DNA of 64,000 nt. Origin: JACVRW01 sp963734025 (lineage in GTDB: Bacteria; Actinomycetota; Thermoleophilia; Solirubrobacterales; Thermoleophilaceae). The notes beneath the pieces were generated by a model. That model was not told the origin of the DNA, searched no databases, and saw only the letters and a list, made by a program, of their open reading frames with translations. The DNA lies in assembly GCA_963734025.1 (NCBI GenBank), contig CAVTFR010000008.1:1-64000 (forward strand), written 5' to 3'. The stretch's first letter is position 1. Each line of letters begins with the position of its first letter. The translations under genes and the position numbers were made by a program. This document shows positions 25,591 through 33,248 of the stretch, in pieces.

Positions 25591-26583
25591 ATGAAATCGG
25601 ACGACGCACATGGAGGGCATCGCCGCCCACCTCCCGCAGCCATCCTGCTGGTGCCGGTGCTCGCCGCGGTCGTGCTGACGCTCTTCGCCTGGCCGGCCGC
25701 GAAGGTCGCGCCGCGCGATCTTCCCATCGGTGTGGCCGGCCCGCCCCCCGCTGCGCAGGCAATCGAGCAGAAGCTCGCGCGGCAAACCGGCGCCTTCGAG
25801 GTGCACCGCTACACCGACCTGAGGTCGGCACGAGAGGCGATCCGCGATCGAAAGGTCTACGGCGCCTTCGCAGCGGCCGAGGGTGGTCCGGTAGTGCTCA
25901 ACTCCACGGCCGCCTCACCGGCCGTCGCGCAGCTGCTCGCCCTCGCGGCAACGGAGGCCGGGGCAGCCCGTGTGCGGGACGTGGCGCCGGCATCCCGCGC
26001 CGGAGGAGCGCTACCTGCCTCCGTCCTGCCGCTGGTCCTAGTGGGCATCGTGACCGGAATCGCCGGCATGCTCCTGTTGCCGGGCGCGGCTGGGAGAACC
26101 GGTCTTGTGCTCGGAGGGTCACTCCTGGCCGGTGTGGCAGCCGCGCTGATCGTGCAGAGCTGGCTCGAGGTCGTGCGCGGCGACTGGCTTGCCAACGCCG
26201 CCGCGCTCAGCCTGACTGTCCTCGCGATCGCCGCGAGCGTCGCTGGGTTGGGCGCCCTGTTCGGGAAGGCCGGTATCGCGCTTGCGGCGCTCGCCATGGT
26301 CCTGATCGGCAACCCCTTCTCGGCAGCCGGCACTGCTCCGGAACTGCTGCCTGAACCCGTCGGCGGCCTCGGTCAGCTGATCCCGCCTGGGGCGGGGGCG
26401 AACCTCTTGCGCAGCACAGGGTTCTTCGACGGGGCAGGCGCGGGAGAGCACCTGATCGTTCTCGCGGCGTGGGCCGTTGCCGGCCTCGCGGCGATCGCTC
26501 TGCCGGCCTTGCGCGCCGCCGCAGGCGCAGGCAGACACCCGGGGTCGACCAGTGTGGTGGACAGCGACTCGGCGGTGACTTGA
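25591..26583 (+). CDS. Membrane permease of the ABC-2/YhgE-like type
   Basis: The 330-residue protein has one N-terminal helix (ILLVPVLAAVVLTLFAWPA), an extracytoplasmic segment of about 100 residues with a DLPIGVAGPPPAA strand, then five or six helices ending in a soluble tail. This layout matches the YhgE/Pip or DUF3533-type half of ABC-2 permeases. No ATPase gene is adjacent, so it may work with the MMPL transporter 40 bp upstream or with a distant ATPase. The substrate is unknown. The family assignment is from topology more than motif. Confidence 0.6.
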   Translation: MKSDDAHGGHRRPPPAAILLVPVLAAVVLTLFAWPAAKVAPRDLPIGVAGPPPAAQAIEQKLARQTGAFEVHRYTDLRSAREAIRDRKVYGAFAAAEGGPVVLNSTAASPAVAQLLALAATEAGAARVRDVAPASRAGGALPASVLPLVLVGIVTGIAGMLLLPGAAGRTGLVLGGSLLAGVAAALIVQSWLEVVRGDWLANAAALSLTVLAIAASVAGLGALFGKAGIALAALAMVLIGNPFSAAGTAPELLPEPVGGLGQLIPPGAGANLLRSTGFFDGAGAGEHLIVLAAWAVAGLAAIALPALRAAAGAGRHPGSTSVVDSDSAVT

Positions 26584-26649
26584 TGCCGAGCGCAGACGAG
26601 GTATGCGCCCCCTATCTCCGCCGAGGAGGCGACGGCGCGCCATGGTCAC

Positions 26650-26865
26650 TCAGCAGGCGCCGCGCCGGCGGGTGCGGCGGTGGAGGATGAACCCGACCGC
26701 GGCGGCCAGGATGACGGCGCAGGCGATGCCGAGCCAGCCGCCGATGGCCGTGCCGGCGACGGCGCCTATGACGGCCGGCCCAACGGCGCAGCACAGGACC
26801 ATCAGGACCCCGCCGCCGACGAGCGCGATGTCCGAGGGCTTGCGGGTATGTTCCACGTCGCTCAT
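26650..26865 (-). CDS. Small MerT-like membrane protein, 71 aa
   Basis: The product has two hydrophobic helices (ALVGGGVLMVLCCAVGPAVI and GWLGIACAVILAAAVGFILH) and a basic Cys-ending tail (RRTRRRGAC). The CC pair inside the first helix recalls small mercury/metal transport proteins such as MerT, but the protein is shorter than those. The ATG at 26865 overlaps the upstream TGA by one base. It is the second gene of a unit divergent from a MerR-type regulator. A metal or organic-thiol cargo is inference. Confidence 0.6.
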   Translation of the reverse strand: MSDVEHTRKPSDIALVGGGVLMVLCCAVGPAVIGAVAGTAIGGWLGIACAVILAAAVGFILHRRTRRRGAC

Positions 26866-27191
26866 CAGGCCGCACGGGGCTGGGGGCGGAACGCGGCGAC
26901 CATCTCGTCGAGCACGACCTCGGCGCCTTCGGGCGCGTCGATGGTCAGTACCACCAGGTCGGGCTCGTCGCTGACGCCTATGGTCAGGAACGAGCAGCAC
27001 TTCGACTCGGCGGCGACGATTGCCTGGACGCGTTCGCGCACGCCCTCGCCGGCAGCGAAGCGAAGCTCCGCGTGCAGCGGCTTCGTGCGCGTGTCGACGA
27101 GCGCGGCGTCGCGGAGCGCCGCCATCTCCGCGAGGCGCTTGGGCAGTTCGGTCGCGCTCAAGGAGCACGCGATGGGCAGTTCGCGTGGCAT
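26865..27191 (-). CDS. Small cytoplasmic protein of a MerR-controlled operon
   Basis: The 108-residue protein is in the style of small proteins encoded in actinobacterial mer-like operons: PIACSLSATELPKRLAEMAA, then ELRFAAGEGVRERVQAIVAA, and a conserved-looking ESKCCSFL with a vicinal CC pair that could bind a thiophilic metal. The ATG at 27191 has GGAGG seven bases upstream. It is divergent from the MerR gene across the operator at 27233-27250 and coupled to the small membrane protein. The precise function is unknown. Confidence 0.6.
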   Translation of the reverse strand: MPRELPIACSLSATELPKRLAEMAALRDAALVDTRTKPLHAELRFAAGEGVRERVQAIVAAESKCCSFLTIGVSDEPDLVVLTIDAPEGAEVVLDEMVAAFRPQPRAA

Positions 27192-27232
27192 CAAAGACCT
27201 CCAAGAACGTGGTTGGTGCCGCTACTGTGCAC

Positions 27233-27250
27233 CTTGAACCCAAGTTCAAG
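27233..27250. promoter_or_regulatory. MerR-type operator in the divergent promoter
   Basis: Perfect 7-bp inverted repeat CTTGAAC-CCAA-GTTCAAG. Read on the minus strand it lies between a TTGACT (-35) and a CACAGT (-10) separated by 19 bp, the over-long spacer typical of MerR-activated promoters. It would drive the operon at 27191-26650. Confidence 0.75.
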
Positions 27251-27261
27251 TCAAGGCTTTC

Positions 27262-27717
27262 GTGGACGAGACACTCACCATCGGCCGGCTCGCTCAGCGC
27301 TTCGGGCTCAAGACCTCCGCCATCCGCTACTACGAGCGCGTCGGCGTGCTGCCCCCACCCGCGCGCGTGAGCGGCCAACGCCGCTACGACCAGCATGCGA
27401 TCAAGCGACTGGAGGTCCTCGAAGTCGCGAAGCGCGCCGGCTTCTCGCTCGACGAGGCGCGTCTGCTGCTGGAGCGCAGCGAAGCCGGGACACCCGCGTT
27501 CGAGTCGCTGCGTGAGCTTGCCGAGCGCAAGCTTCCCGAGGTCGAGGCGCTGATCGCCCGCGCGCAGGCGATGCGCGCGTGGCTGCTCATCGCCAGCGAC
27601 TGTTCCTGCACGAGCTTCGACGCCTGCGGTCTCTTCGACGGCGAGCACCCGCGTTCGGGCGAGACTCTGCGGCTCACCTTCGCGGGCGCTCAGGCTTCGA
27701 GGGACGCCGCCGAATAG
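27262..27717 (+). CDS. MerR-family transcriptional regulator
   Basis: The 151-residue activator has an N-terminal winged helix (LTIGRLAQRFGLKTSAIRYY, ERVGVLPPPARVSGQRRYD), a dimerisation helix and a C-terminal cysteine cluster Cys114, Cys116 and Cys122 (ASDCSCTSFDACGLF) that looks like a metal-binding loop. The GTG start lies 11 bp after the operator palindrome. It should bend and activate the 19-bp-spacer promoter of the divergent small genes in response to a thiophilic metal. Mercury is possible, but no reductase (MerA) gene is in the window. Confidence 0.85.
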   Translation: MDETLTIGRLAQRFGLKTSAIRYYERVGVLPPPARVSGQRRYDQHAIKRLEVLEVAKRAGFSLDEARLLLERSEAGTPAFESLRELAERKLPEVEALIARAQAMRAWLLIASDCSCTSFDACGLFDGEHPRSGETLRLTFAGAQASRDAAE

Positions 27718-27724
27718 CCACCGC

Positions 27725-28133
27725 ATGGCCGCAGACAACCGCTCGACGCGCCACAAGGAGGTCGTGCAGCGGCTTGTCGACGAGGTCATGAATGCCGGAC
27801 AGCTCGACGCTGTGGACGACGCTGTACGCGCCCGACCTTGCAGCGGCCGCACGGCGCTGGATCGCTCCGTTTCGCGAGTCGTTCCCGGACGTCCACATGC
27901 AGATCGTGCAGCTCGTCGCCGATGGCGATACCGCCGCCGCGCGTTTCACCTGCTCCGGCACGCACCTCGGGCGGTGGCGCGGCCACGAGCCGACCGGTCG
28001 CCGCTTCAAAGTCGACGAGGTCTACTTCTTCGAGTTCACGGACGGGCGCATCTCGAAGGCGTGGGGTCTCGAAGACACACACCGCCGCCTCAGCCAACTC
28101 GGCCTGCAACGCAGGGCAGCGGCGGCCACCTAA
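27725..28133 (+). pseudogene. Frameshifted SnoaL-like ester cyclase
   Basis: The first frame (KEVVQRLVDEVMNAGQLDAV) and a second (LYAPDLAAAARRWIAPFRES, then GRWRGHEPTGRRFKVDEVYF and FEFTDGRISKAWGLEDTHRR) join perfectly if one G is removed near 27821 (GACGACGCTG). Together they make a complete SnoaL-like, NTF2-fold protein of about 136 residues. As written, the gene would give either a short N-terminal fragment or, from ATG 27792, a 113-residue piece lacking helix one. It follows the MerR gene by 7 bp on the same strand. It may be a sequencing insertion rather than real decay. Confidence 0.7.
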
Positions 28134-28251
28134 CCGGACGCCGGGGCGCTTCGGGGAAGGAACGCCGCCGGCAGGCGTCTGTGTAAGGTGAACAACCCGC
28201 GGCCGTCCCGCGTACCACAGACCGATGCCGGACGAAGCCGACGCATAGGCC

Positions 28252-29232
28252 GTGCTCGACGAGGCGCACGCTTTCTGGCTGTGCGGGCCCGGGTGCGCGG
28301 AGATCCGGCAGGTCGCGTTGCCCGAGCCGGGGAACGGCGACGTGCTGGTCCGCACGCTGCGGTCCGGCGTCAGCCGCGGCACCGAGACGCTGGTCTTCCG
28401 TGGCCGCGTGCCGCCGAGCCAGTACGTGGCGATGCGCGCGCCGTTCCAGGAAGGGGACTTCCCGGGACCGGTCAAGTACGGCTACCTGAACGTAGGCGCC
28501 GTCGAGCACGGGCCGCCGGACCTGCGCGGCCGCACGGTCTTCTGCCTGTATCCCCACCAGACGGCCTACGTGGTGCCGGCCGGCGCCGTGACCGTCGTGC
28601 CGGACGACGTGCCGCCCGCGCGCGCCGTGCTCGCCGGCACCGTCGAAACCGCCGTCAACGCCCTTTGGGACGCGGCTCCGCTGGTCGGCGACCGCGTCGC
28701 CGTCGTCGGCGCAGGGATGGTTGGCTGCTGCGTCGCCCGCCTGCTCGCCCGGTTCCCGGCGGTCGAGGTCACGCTCGTCGACGTAGACGTGTCACGGGCC
28801 GAGGTCGCGGGCGCGCTGGGGGCCGGCTTCGCGCGGCCGGATGACGCCGCCGGCGGATGCGATCTGGTCGTGCACACGAGCGCGACCTCCGCCGGGCTCC
28901 AGTGCTCGCTGGACCTGCTCGCGCCCGAGGGCACGGTGATCGACCTCAGCTGGTACGGCGATGCCGAGGTACGGCTCTCCCTGGGCGGCGCTTTCCACGT
29001 GGGCCGTCTCGGCCTGCGCGCCAGTCAGGTCGGGACGGTGTCCCCGGCCCGGAGCACGCGCCGCACGACGGCCGACAGGCTGGCCCTCGCGCTCGACCTG
29101 TTGCACGACCCCGCCTTCGATGTGGTCGTGACCGGCGAGTCGCGCTTCGACGAGCTGCCCGACGTCATGGCGCGCCTGGCCGCGGGGAGCCTGCCGGCGC
29201 TCTGCCACACCATCACCTACGACGAGGCGTAG
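28252..29232 (+). CDS. Zinc-type (MDR) dehydrogenase, first gene of the pterin-like cluster
   Basis: The 326-residue medium-chain dehydrogenase/reductase has an N-terminal GroES-like domain (GNGDVLVRTLRSGVSRGTET) and a Rossmann motif (VAVVGAGMVGCCVARLLARF). The usual structural zinc Cys cluster is absent. It resembles the dehydrogenases annotated as bacteriochlorophyllide/threonine-type MDR proteins. The start is GTG at 28252; no strong ribosome site is visible. Three bases separate it from the PTPS-like gene, and the following seven genes nearly all overlap, so it opens an operon to 36388. It probably oxidises or reduces a sugar- or side-chain-hydroxyl of the pathway intermediate. Confidence 0.8.
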   Translation: MLDEAHAFWLCGPGCAEIRQVALPEPGNGDVLVRTLRSGVSRGTETLVFRGRVPPSQYVAMRAPFQEGDFPGPVKYGYLNVGAVEHGPPDLRGRTVFCLYPHQTAYVVPAGAVTVVPDDVPPARAVLAGTVETAVNALWDAAPLVGDRVAVVGAGMVGCCVARLLARFPAVEVTLVDVDVSRAEVAGALGAGFARPDDAAGGCDLVVHTSATSAGLQCSLDLLAPEGTVIDLSWYGDAEVRLSLGGAFHVGRLGLRASQVGTVSPARSTRRTTADRLALALDLLHDPAFDVVVTGESRFDELPDVMARLAAGSLPALCHTITYDEA

Positions 29233-29235
29233 CGC

Positions 29236-29634
29236 GTGTTCAGCGTAACCATCCGCGACCACCTGATGATCGCCCACAGCCTGCGCGGCGAGGTGTTCGG
29301 GCCCGCCCAGGGCCTGCACGGCGCGACGTACGTGGTCGACGCCACCTTCCGGCGTGCGACCCTCGACGCGGACGGCATCGTGGTCGACATCGGCCGTGCC
29401 GCCGAGGTGCTGCACGCAGTAGTGGGTGAGCTCACCTATCGCAACCTCGACGACGAGGCGGAGTTCGCGGGCATGAACACCACCACCGAGGCGCTCGCCC
29501 AGGTCATCGCGGACCGACTCGCTGACCGCGCGCGGGCCGGCGGCCTGGGCGACGGCGCGCTCGAGCTGGATGGCCTCGTGGTCACGCTGCACGAGTCCCA
29601 CGTCGCGTGGGCGAGCTACGAGCGGTCGCTGTGA
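29236..29634 (+). CDS. PTPS/QueD-fold protein lacking canonical catalytic residues
   Basis: The 132-residue protein has the 6-pyruvoyltetrahydropterin synthase / 6-carboxytetrahydropterin synthase (QueD) fold by alignment of IAHSLRG, LHGATYVVDATF, GIVVDIG, MNTTTEALAQ and the C-terminal VTLHESHVAWASYE. Of the zinc His trio only His14 and His28 are obvious: the usual HGH reads HGA (Ala30). The catalytic Cys before it is missing, and the DHH block reads LDDE. The Glu that anchors the pterin ring (Glu120) is kept. So it may still bind a pterin or similar heterocycle but perform different chemistry. GTG start at 29236; the stop overlaps the glycosyltransferase start. Confidence 0.8.
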   Translation: MFSVTIRDHLMIAHSLRGEVFGPAQGLHGATYVVDATFRRATLDADGIVVDIGRAAEVLHAVVGELTYRNLDDEAEFAGMNTTTEALAQVIADRLADRARAGGLGDGALELDGLVVTLHESHVAWASYERSL

Positions 29635-30737
29635 GCGAGGTCCACGTCATCGTCCCGGAGGGCATCGACGACCCGGCGCGGCCGAGCGGTGGCAACACGT
29701 ACGACCGCCGGGTCTGCCGGGGGCTCGCCGCGCTCGGCTGGGCGGTGCACGAGCACGCCGTGCCCGGTGCCTGGCCGCGGCCCGGCGACGCGGGGCACGT
29801 CGCCCTCGCCCGCACCGTCCGGCGGATTCCGGATGGCGCTCCGGTGCTGCTCGACGGGCTGATCGCGTCCACCGCCCCCGAAGCGCTCGTTCCGCAGGCG
29901 CGCCGGCTGCGGCAGGTCGTGCTCGTGCATATGCCACTCGGCCACCGCCCGCCGGACGACGAGGCCGGCGCGCTCCGAGCGCGCGAGCGCGAGGTCCTCG
30001 CCGCGGCCGCCGCCGTCGTCACGACCAGCGCATGGAGTCGGCGCCGGCTGGGGGAGCTGTACGCGCTGCCGGCCGGCCGGGTGCACGTGGCCGAGCCCGG
30101 TGTCGACGCTGCCCGCCTCGCGCCGGGGAGCGCGGCCGGCGACGCGCTGCTCTGCGTCGCGGCCTTGACGCCCGACAAGGGGCACGACGTGCTGCTCGAC
30201 GCGCTCGCGATGGCGACCGACCTGTCCTGGCGCTGCACGTGTGTGGGCAGCCAGGTCCGCGACCCGGTGTTCGCCCACCGCATGCGCCGGCGCGCGCGGA
30301 ACAGCCGGCTGGGCGACCGGGTGCGCTTCTCGGGACCGCTGACCGGCGCGGAGCTCGACCGCGCGTACGCCGCCGCGGACCTGCTCGTGCTCGCCTCGCA
30401 CACCGAGACGTACGGCATGGTCGTCACCGAGGCCCTGGCCCGCGGCCTGCCGGTCCTCGCCACCGAGGTCGGCGGGGTGACCGAGGCCCTCGGGCGCGGA
30501 GAGGACGGCACCCGGCCGGGGTTGCTGGTCCCGCCCGGCGACCCGGCGGCGCTCGGCACCGCGCTGCGCGCCTGGCTCGAGGATGCCGGGCTGCGCGATC
30601 GCCTACGTCGGGCGGCGCGGGAGCGCCGCACGACGCTGCGCCCGTGGGCGGCCACGGCGTCCCTCGTCGCAGACATCCTCGCGGAAGTTGTTGTGAGCGC
30701 GGAGGGCGTCGGCGGTCTCGCGGGAGCGTCGCGATGA
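29631..30737 (+). CDS. GT-B glycosyltransferase, family 4 type
   Basis: The 368-residue enzyme has an N-terminal acceptor domain containing GGNTYDRRVCRGLAALG. Its C-terminal donor domain includes CVAALTPDKGHDVLLDAL, the GSQVRDP region and the EX7E motif (SHTETYGMVVTEALARGLPV) followed by ATEVGGVTEALG. This is the retaining GT4 layout that uses NDP-sugars. The GTG start at 29631 overlaps the PTPS-like gene stop; its own stop overlaps the methyltransferase ATG. It probably glycosylates the heterocyclic or lipid intermediate of the cluster. No transmembrane segment. Confidence 0.88.
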   Translation: MSEVHVIVPEGIDDPARPSGGNTYDRRVCRGLAALGWAVHEHAVPGAWPRPGDAGHVALARTVRRIPDGAPVLLDGLIASTAPEALVPQARRLRQVVLVHMPLGHRPPDDEAGALRAREREVLAAAAAVVTTSAWSRRRLGELYALPAGRVHVAEPGVDAARLAPGSAAGDALLCVAALTPDKGHDVLLDALAMATDLSWRCTCVGSQVRDPVFAHRMRRRARNSRLGDRVRFSGPLTGAELDRAYAAADLLVLASHTETYGMVVTEALARGLPVLATEVGGVTEALGRGEDGTRPGLLVPPGDPAALGTALRAWLEDAGLRDRLRRAARERRTTLRPWAATASLVADILAEVVVSAEGVGGLAGASR

Positions 30738-31547
30738 GCGCGGTCGCCGTCCGGGTCAGCCCGGGGTGGCTCGTCATGCGCGAGCCGGCCGACGCGGCGG
30801 CGCGCTCCGCCGAACTGGCCGAGCGCCTCCACCACTACCTCCCCGCGGCGGGCCAGCTCGTGATCCACGATCTCGGCGGCGGCAGCGGCGCGATGGGCCG
30901 CTGGCTTGCGCCGCGACTGCCAGGGCCGCAGCACTGGGTGGTGCACGACCGGGACGCCGATCTGCTGGAGCTCGTCGTCGCCGATCCTCCGGGCCCGGCC
31001 ACCGACGGGGCCGCGGTCACCGTCGAGGCCAGGCGGTCCGACATCACGCGGCTGGCGCCGGAGGATCTCGCCGGCGCGAGCGTCGTCGTCGCCTCGGCGC
31101 TGCTCGACCTCCTGACCGCGCGCGAGCTCGCTCGGGATGCTCCGCGCCTGCGCCGGGCGTCCCATGCTGCTCGCACTGACGGTGCTCGGTCGCGTCACCC
31201 TGCTCCCGGCGGATCCCCTGGACGCGCGCGTGGCAGCCGCCTTCAACGCCCACCAACGCACGGGGACCGCGGGCCGCCGGCTCGGTCCGGACGCTGTCGC
31301 GACCGCCGTCGATGAGCTCCGGGGCACGGGCGCCGAGGTCCTCGTCCGGCCTAGCCCGTGGCGACTCGATGCGGCCCACGCCGAGCTGGCGACAGAGTGG
31401 GTCGACGGGTGGGTTGGCTCCGCCTGCGAGCGGGAGCCCGCGCTGGCCGCCGAGGCCCGCGCCTACCGGGATCGGCGCCTGGCGCAGGCGGCCACCGGGG
31501 AGCTGACCGTCACCGTGGACCATGCCGACCTGCTGGTGCTGCCGTGA
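30734..31547 (+). pseudogene. SAM-dependent methyltransferase interrupted by one extra base
   Basis: The N-terminal half contains the SAM-binding motif (LVIHDLGGGSGAMGRWLAPR) and acidic loop (HWVVHDRDAD). It runs through SALLDLLTARELAR, then goes out of frame at a GGG (31134-31136). The C-terminal half (MLRACAGRP, then DPLDARVAAAFNAHQRTGTA and LTVTVDHADLLVLP) is intact in another frame up to 31547. Removing one G restores a continuous 270-residue enzyme. The start overlaps the glycosyltransferase stop (ATGA) and the end overlaps the flippase start (GTGA), so selection for operon structure is preserved. A base-calling error is as likely as true loss of function. Confidence 0.75.
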
Positions 31548-32566
31548 CCACCGCCGTCCACGCCGGGCGTACCACCGGGAACCGGCGGTCCGCGTGGCGG
31601 TGGGTCCACCTCGTCGCCGCCGCCGCGACGCTCGCCGTCCTGGTCTGGCAACTGGGAACCGGCCCGTTCCTGGATGGCCTGCGCACGGTCGACGGCTGGG
31701 CGCTGGCGGCCGCGTCGGGCCTGGCCGTGCTGACCACCATGTGCTGCGCCTGGCGCTGGAGGATCGTGGCGCGCGGCCTCGGCGTCGACCTGCCGCTGGG
31801 TACGGCGGTGGCCGCGTACTACCGCTCGCTCTTCCTGAACGTCACGCTGCCCGGCGGGGTGGTGGGCGACGTCCACCGCGGGTGGAGCCACGGCCGTGAC
31901 ACGAGCGACGTCGGCCGTGGGCTGCGCGGCGTGGCCTGGGAGCGCTCGGCCGGGCAGGTCGTGCAGGTCGTCCTCACCGTCGCCGTGCTGCTCGTCGTGC
32001 CGTCGCCCGTGCGCGGGGTGACGCCGCTCGTCGCGCTCGCGCTGATCGTGGCGGCAGTGGGCGTCGCGCTCGCGGCGCGCGCGCGGCCCGGCGTCGGCCG
32101 CTCCCGGTGGGCACGGCTGCGCAGCGCTGCGGCCCGCGATCTGCGCGACGCGCTGCTCGCCCGGCGGGCGTGGCCGGCCATCGCGCTCGCGTCGGCACTC
32201 GTCGTTGCGGGCCACGCAGCCACGTTCCTGATCGCCGCGCGGAGTGCCGGGGTAACCGCGCCGCCGTCCGAGATGCTGCCGCTGGCGCTGCTCGTGATGC
32301 AGGCCGCGGCGCTGCCCAACGTCGGCGGCTGGGGGCCGCGCGAAGGCGTGGCGGCTTGGGCGTTCGCCGCCGCCGGGCTGGGCGCGTCGCTCGGAGTTGC
32401 CACCGCGGTCGTGTATGGCGTGATGGGGTTCGTCGCCAGCCTGCCCGGCGCCCTCGTCCTCGTGGCGGCCTGGGTGTACCGCACCCGGTCGGCGCCGTGG
32501 CGGCGGCGACCGCTCCTGGGCGGGCTCGGGGTTAGCGCGCGCCTCGACGGAGCCCCGGATGTCTGA
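31544..32566 (+). CDS. Flippase-like membrane protein (UPF0104/LPG synthase TM region)
   Basis: The 340-residue protein has about eight helices of the lysylphosphatidylglycerol synthase transmembrane (UPF0104) type. It contains the typical AYYRSLFLNVTLPGGVVGDV segment, VAWERSAGQ, and LPNVGGWGPREGVAAWAF near the C-terminus. The soluble aminoacyl-transfer domain of MprF is absent, as in flippase-type members thought to move lipid-linked molecules. The GTG start at 31544 overlaps the methyltransferase stop; the 3' end overlaps the RibD-like gene by 8 bp. In this cluster it would move a lipid-linked intermediate across the membrane (inference). Confidence 0.85.
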   Translation: MTTAVHAGRTTGNRRSAWRWVHLVAAAATLAVLVWQLGTGPFLDGLRTVDGWALAAASGLAVLTTMCCAWRWRIVARGLGVDLPLGTAVAAYYRSLFLNVTLPGGVVGDVHRGWSHGRDTSDVGRGLRGVAWERSAGQVVQVVLTVAVLLVVPSPVRGVTPLVALALIVAAVGVALAARARPGVGRSRWARLRSAAARDLRDALLARRAWPAIALASALVVAGHAATFLIAARSAGVTAPPSEMLPLALLVMQAAALPNVGGWGPREGVAAWAFAAAGLGASLGVATAVVYGVMGFVASLPGALVLVAAWVYRTRSAPWRRRPLLGGLGVSARLDGAPDV

Positions 32567-33248
32567 CCGCCCATACACCCTGATGAGCTGCAGTGTGTCG
32601 CTCGACGGCTACCTGGGCGACCGGACGCCCCGCCTCGCGCTGTCCAACGAGGCTGACTTCGACCGGGTCGACGAGGTGCGCGCCTCCTGCGACGCGATCC
32701 TGGTCGGCGCGGTCACCGTGCGCACCGACAACCCGCGGCTGCTCGTGCGCTCGGACGCTCGCCGTGAGGAGCGCATGGCTCGCGGGCTCCCGTCGTCTCC
32801 GAAGAAGATCACCGTGACAAGCCGGGTGGACCTCGACGCGCGGTCGAACTTCTTTACCGCCGGCGAGACCGAGAAGCTCGTCTACACCCCGAGCCAGCGG
32901 GTGGCCGACGCCCGCGCACGGCTGGGGCGGGCGGCGACGATCGTGGACGGCGGCGGGCGCGTACGCATGCGCCGGCTCACCGAGGACCTGGGTGACCGCG
33001 GCGTGGACCGGCTCATGGTCGAGGGCGGCGGGATCGTGCACACGCAGTTCCTGGCCGACGACCTCGTCGACGAGCTGCACCTCGTCGTCGCGCCCTTCTT
33101 CGTCGGCGACTCGAGCGCCCCGCGCTTCGTGAGCGACGGGCGCTTCCCGTGGAACGCCGACCGGCGCGCAACGCTCGCCGAGGTGCGCCAGCTCGGCGAC
33201 GTCGTGCTATTGCGCTACGCGCTCTCACCCCGGTTCCGGGAAGAATGA
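32559..33248 (+). CDS. RibD C-terminal-type reductase
   Basis: The 229-residue protein has the dihydrofolate-reductase-like RibD reductase fold. It has MSCSVSLDGYLGD at the N-terminus, the CDAILVGAVTVRTDNPRL substrate segment, TVTSR, a glycine-rich NADPH loop (TIVDGGGRV) and LMVEGGGIVHTQFLADDLVD. RibD reductases convert a ribosylamino-pyrimidinone to its ribitylamino form in riboflavin synthesis. No riboflavin genes are nearby, and the operon context points to a reduced pyrimidine or pterin side chain in a special pathway. The ATG at 32559 overlaps the flippase gene; its TGA overlaps the next ATG at 33245. Confidence 0.87.
   Translation: MSDRPYTLMSCSVSLDGYLGDRTPRLALSNEADFDRVDEVRASCDAILVGAVTVRTDNPRLLVRSDARREERMARGLPSSPKKITVTSRVDLDARSNFFTAGETEKLVYTPSQRVADARARLGRAATIVDGGGRVRMRRLTEDLGDRGVDRLMVEGGGIVHTQFLADDLVDELHLVVAPFFVGDSSAPRFVSDGRFPWNADRRATLAEVRQLGDVVLLRYALSPRFREE

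Noticed and set aside
28225..28248. Mini-frame MPDEADA before the pterin-like operon as a leader peptide
   Set aside because: Seven codons with no ribosome site and no hairpin that I can support.
29570..31315. Single plus-strand frame spanning the glycosyltransferase and methyltransferase region
   Set aside because: The part before 30734 is an out-of-frame shadow of the glycosyltransferase. Only 30734 onward is the methyltransferase.
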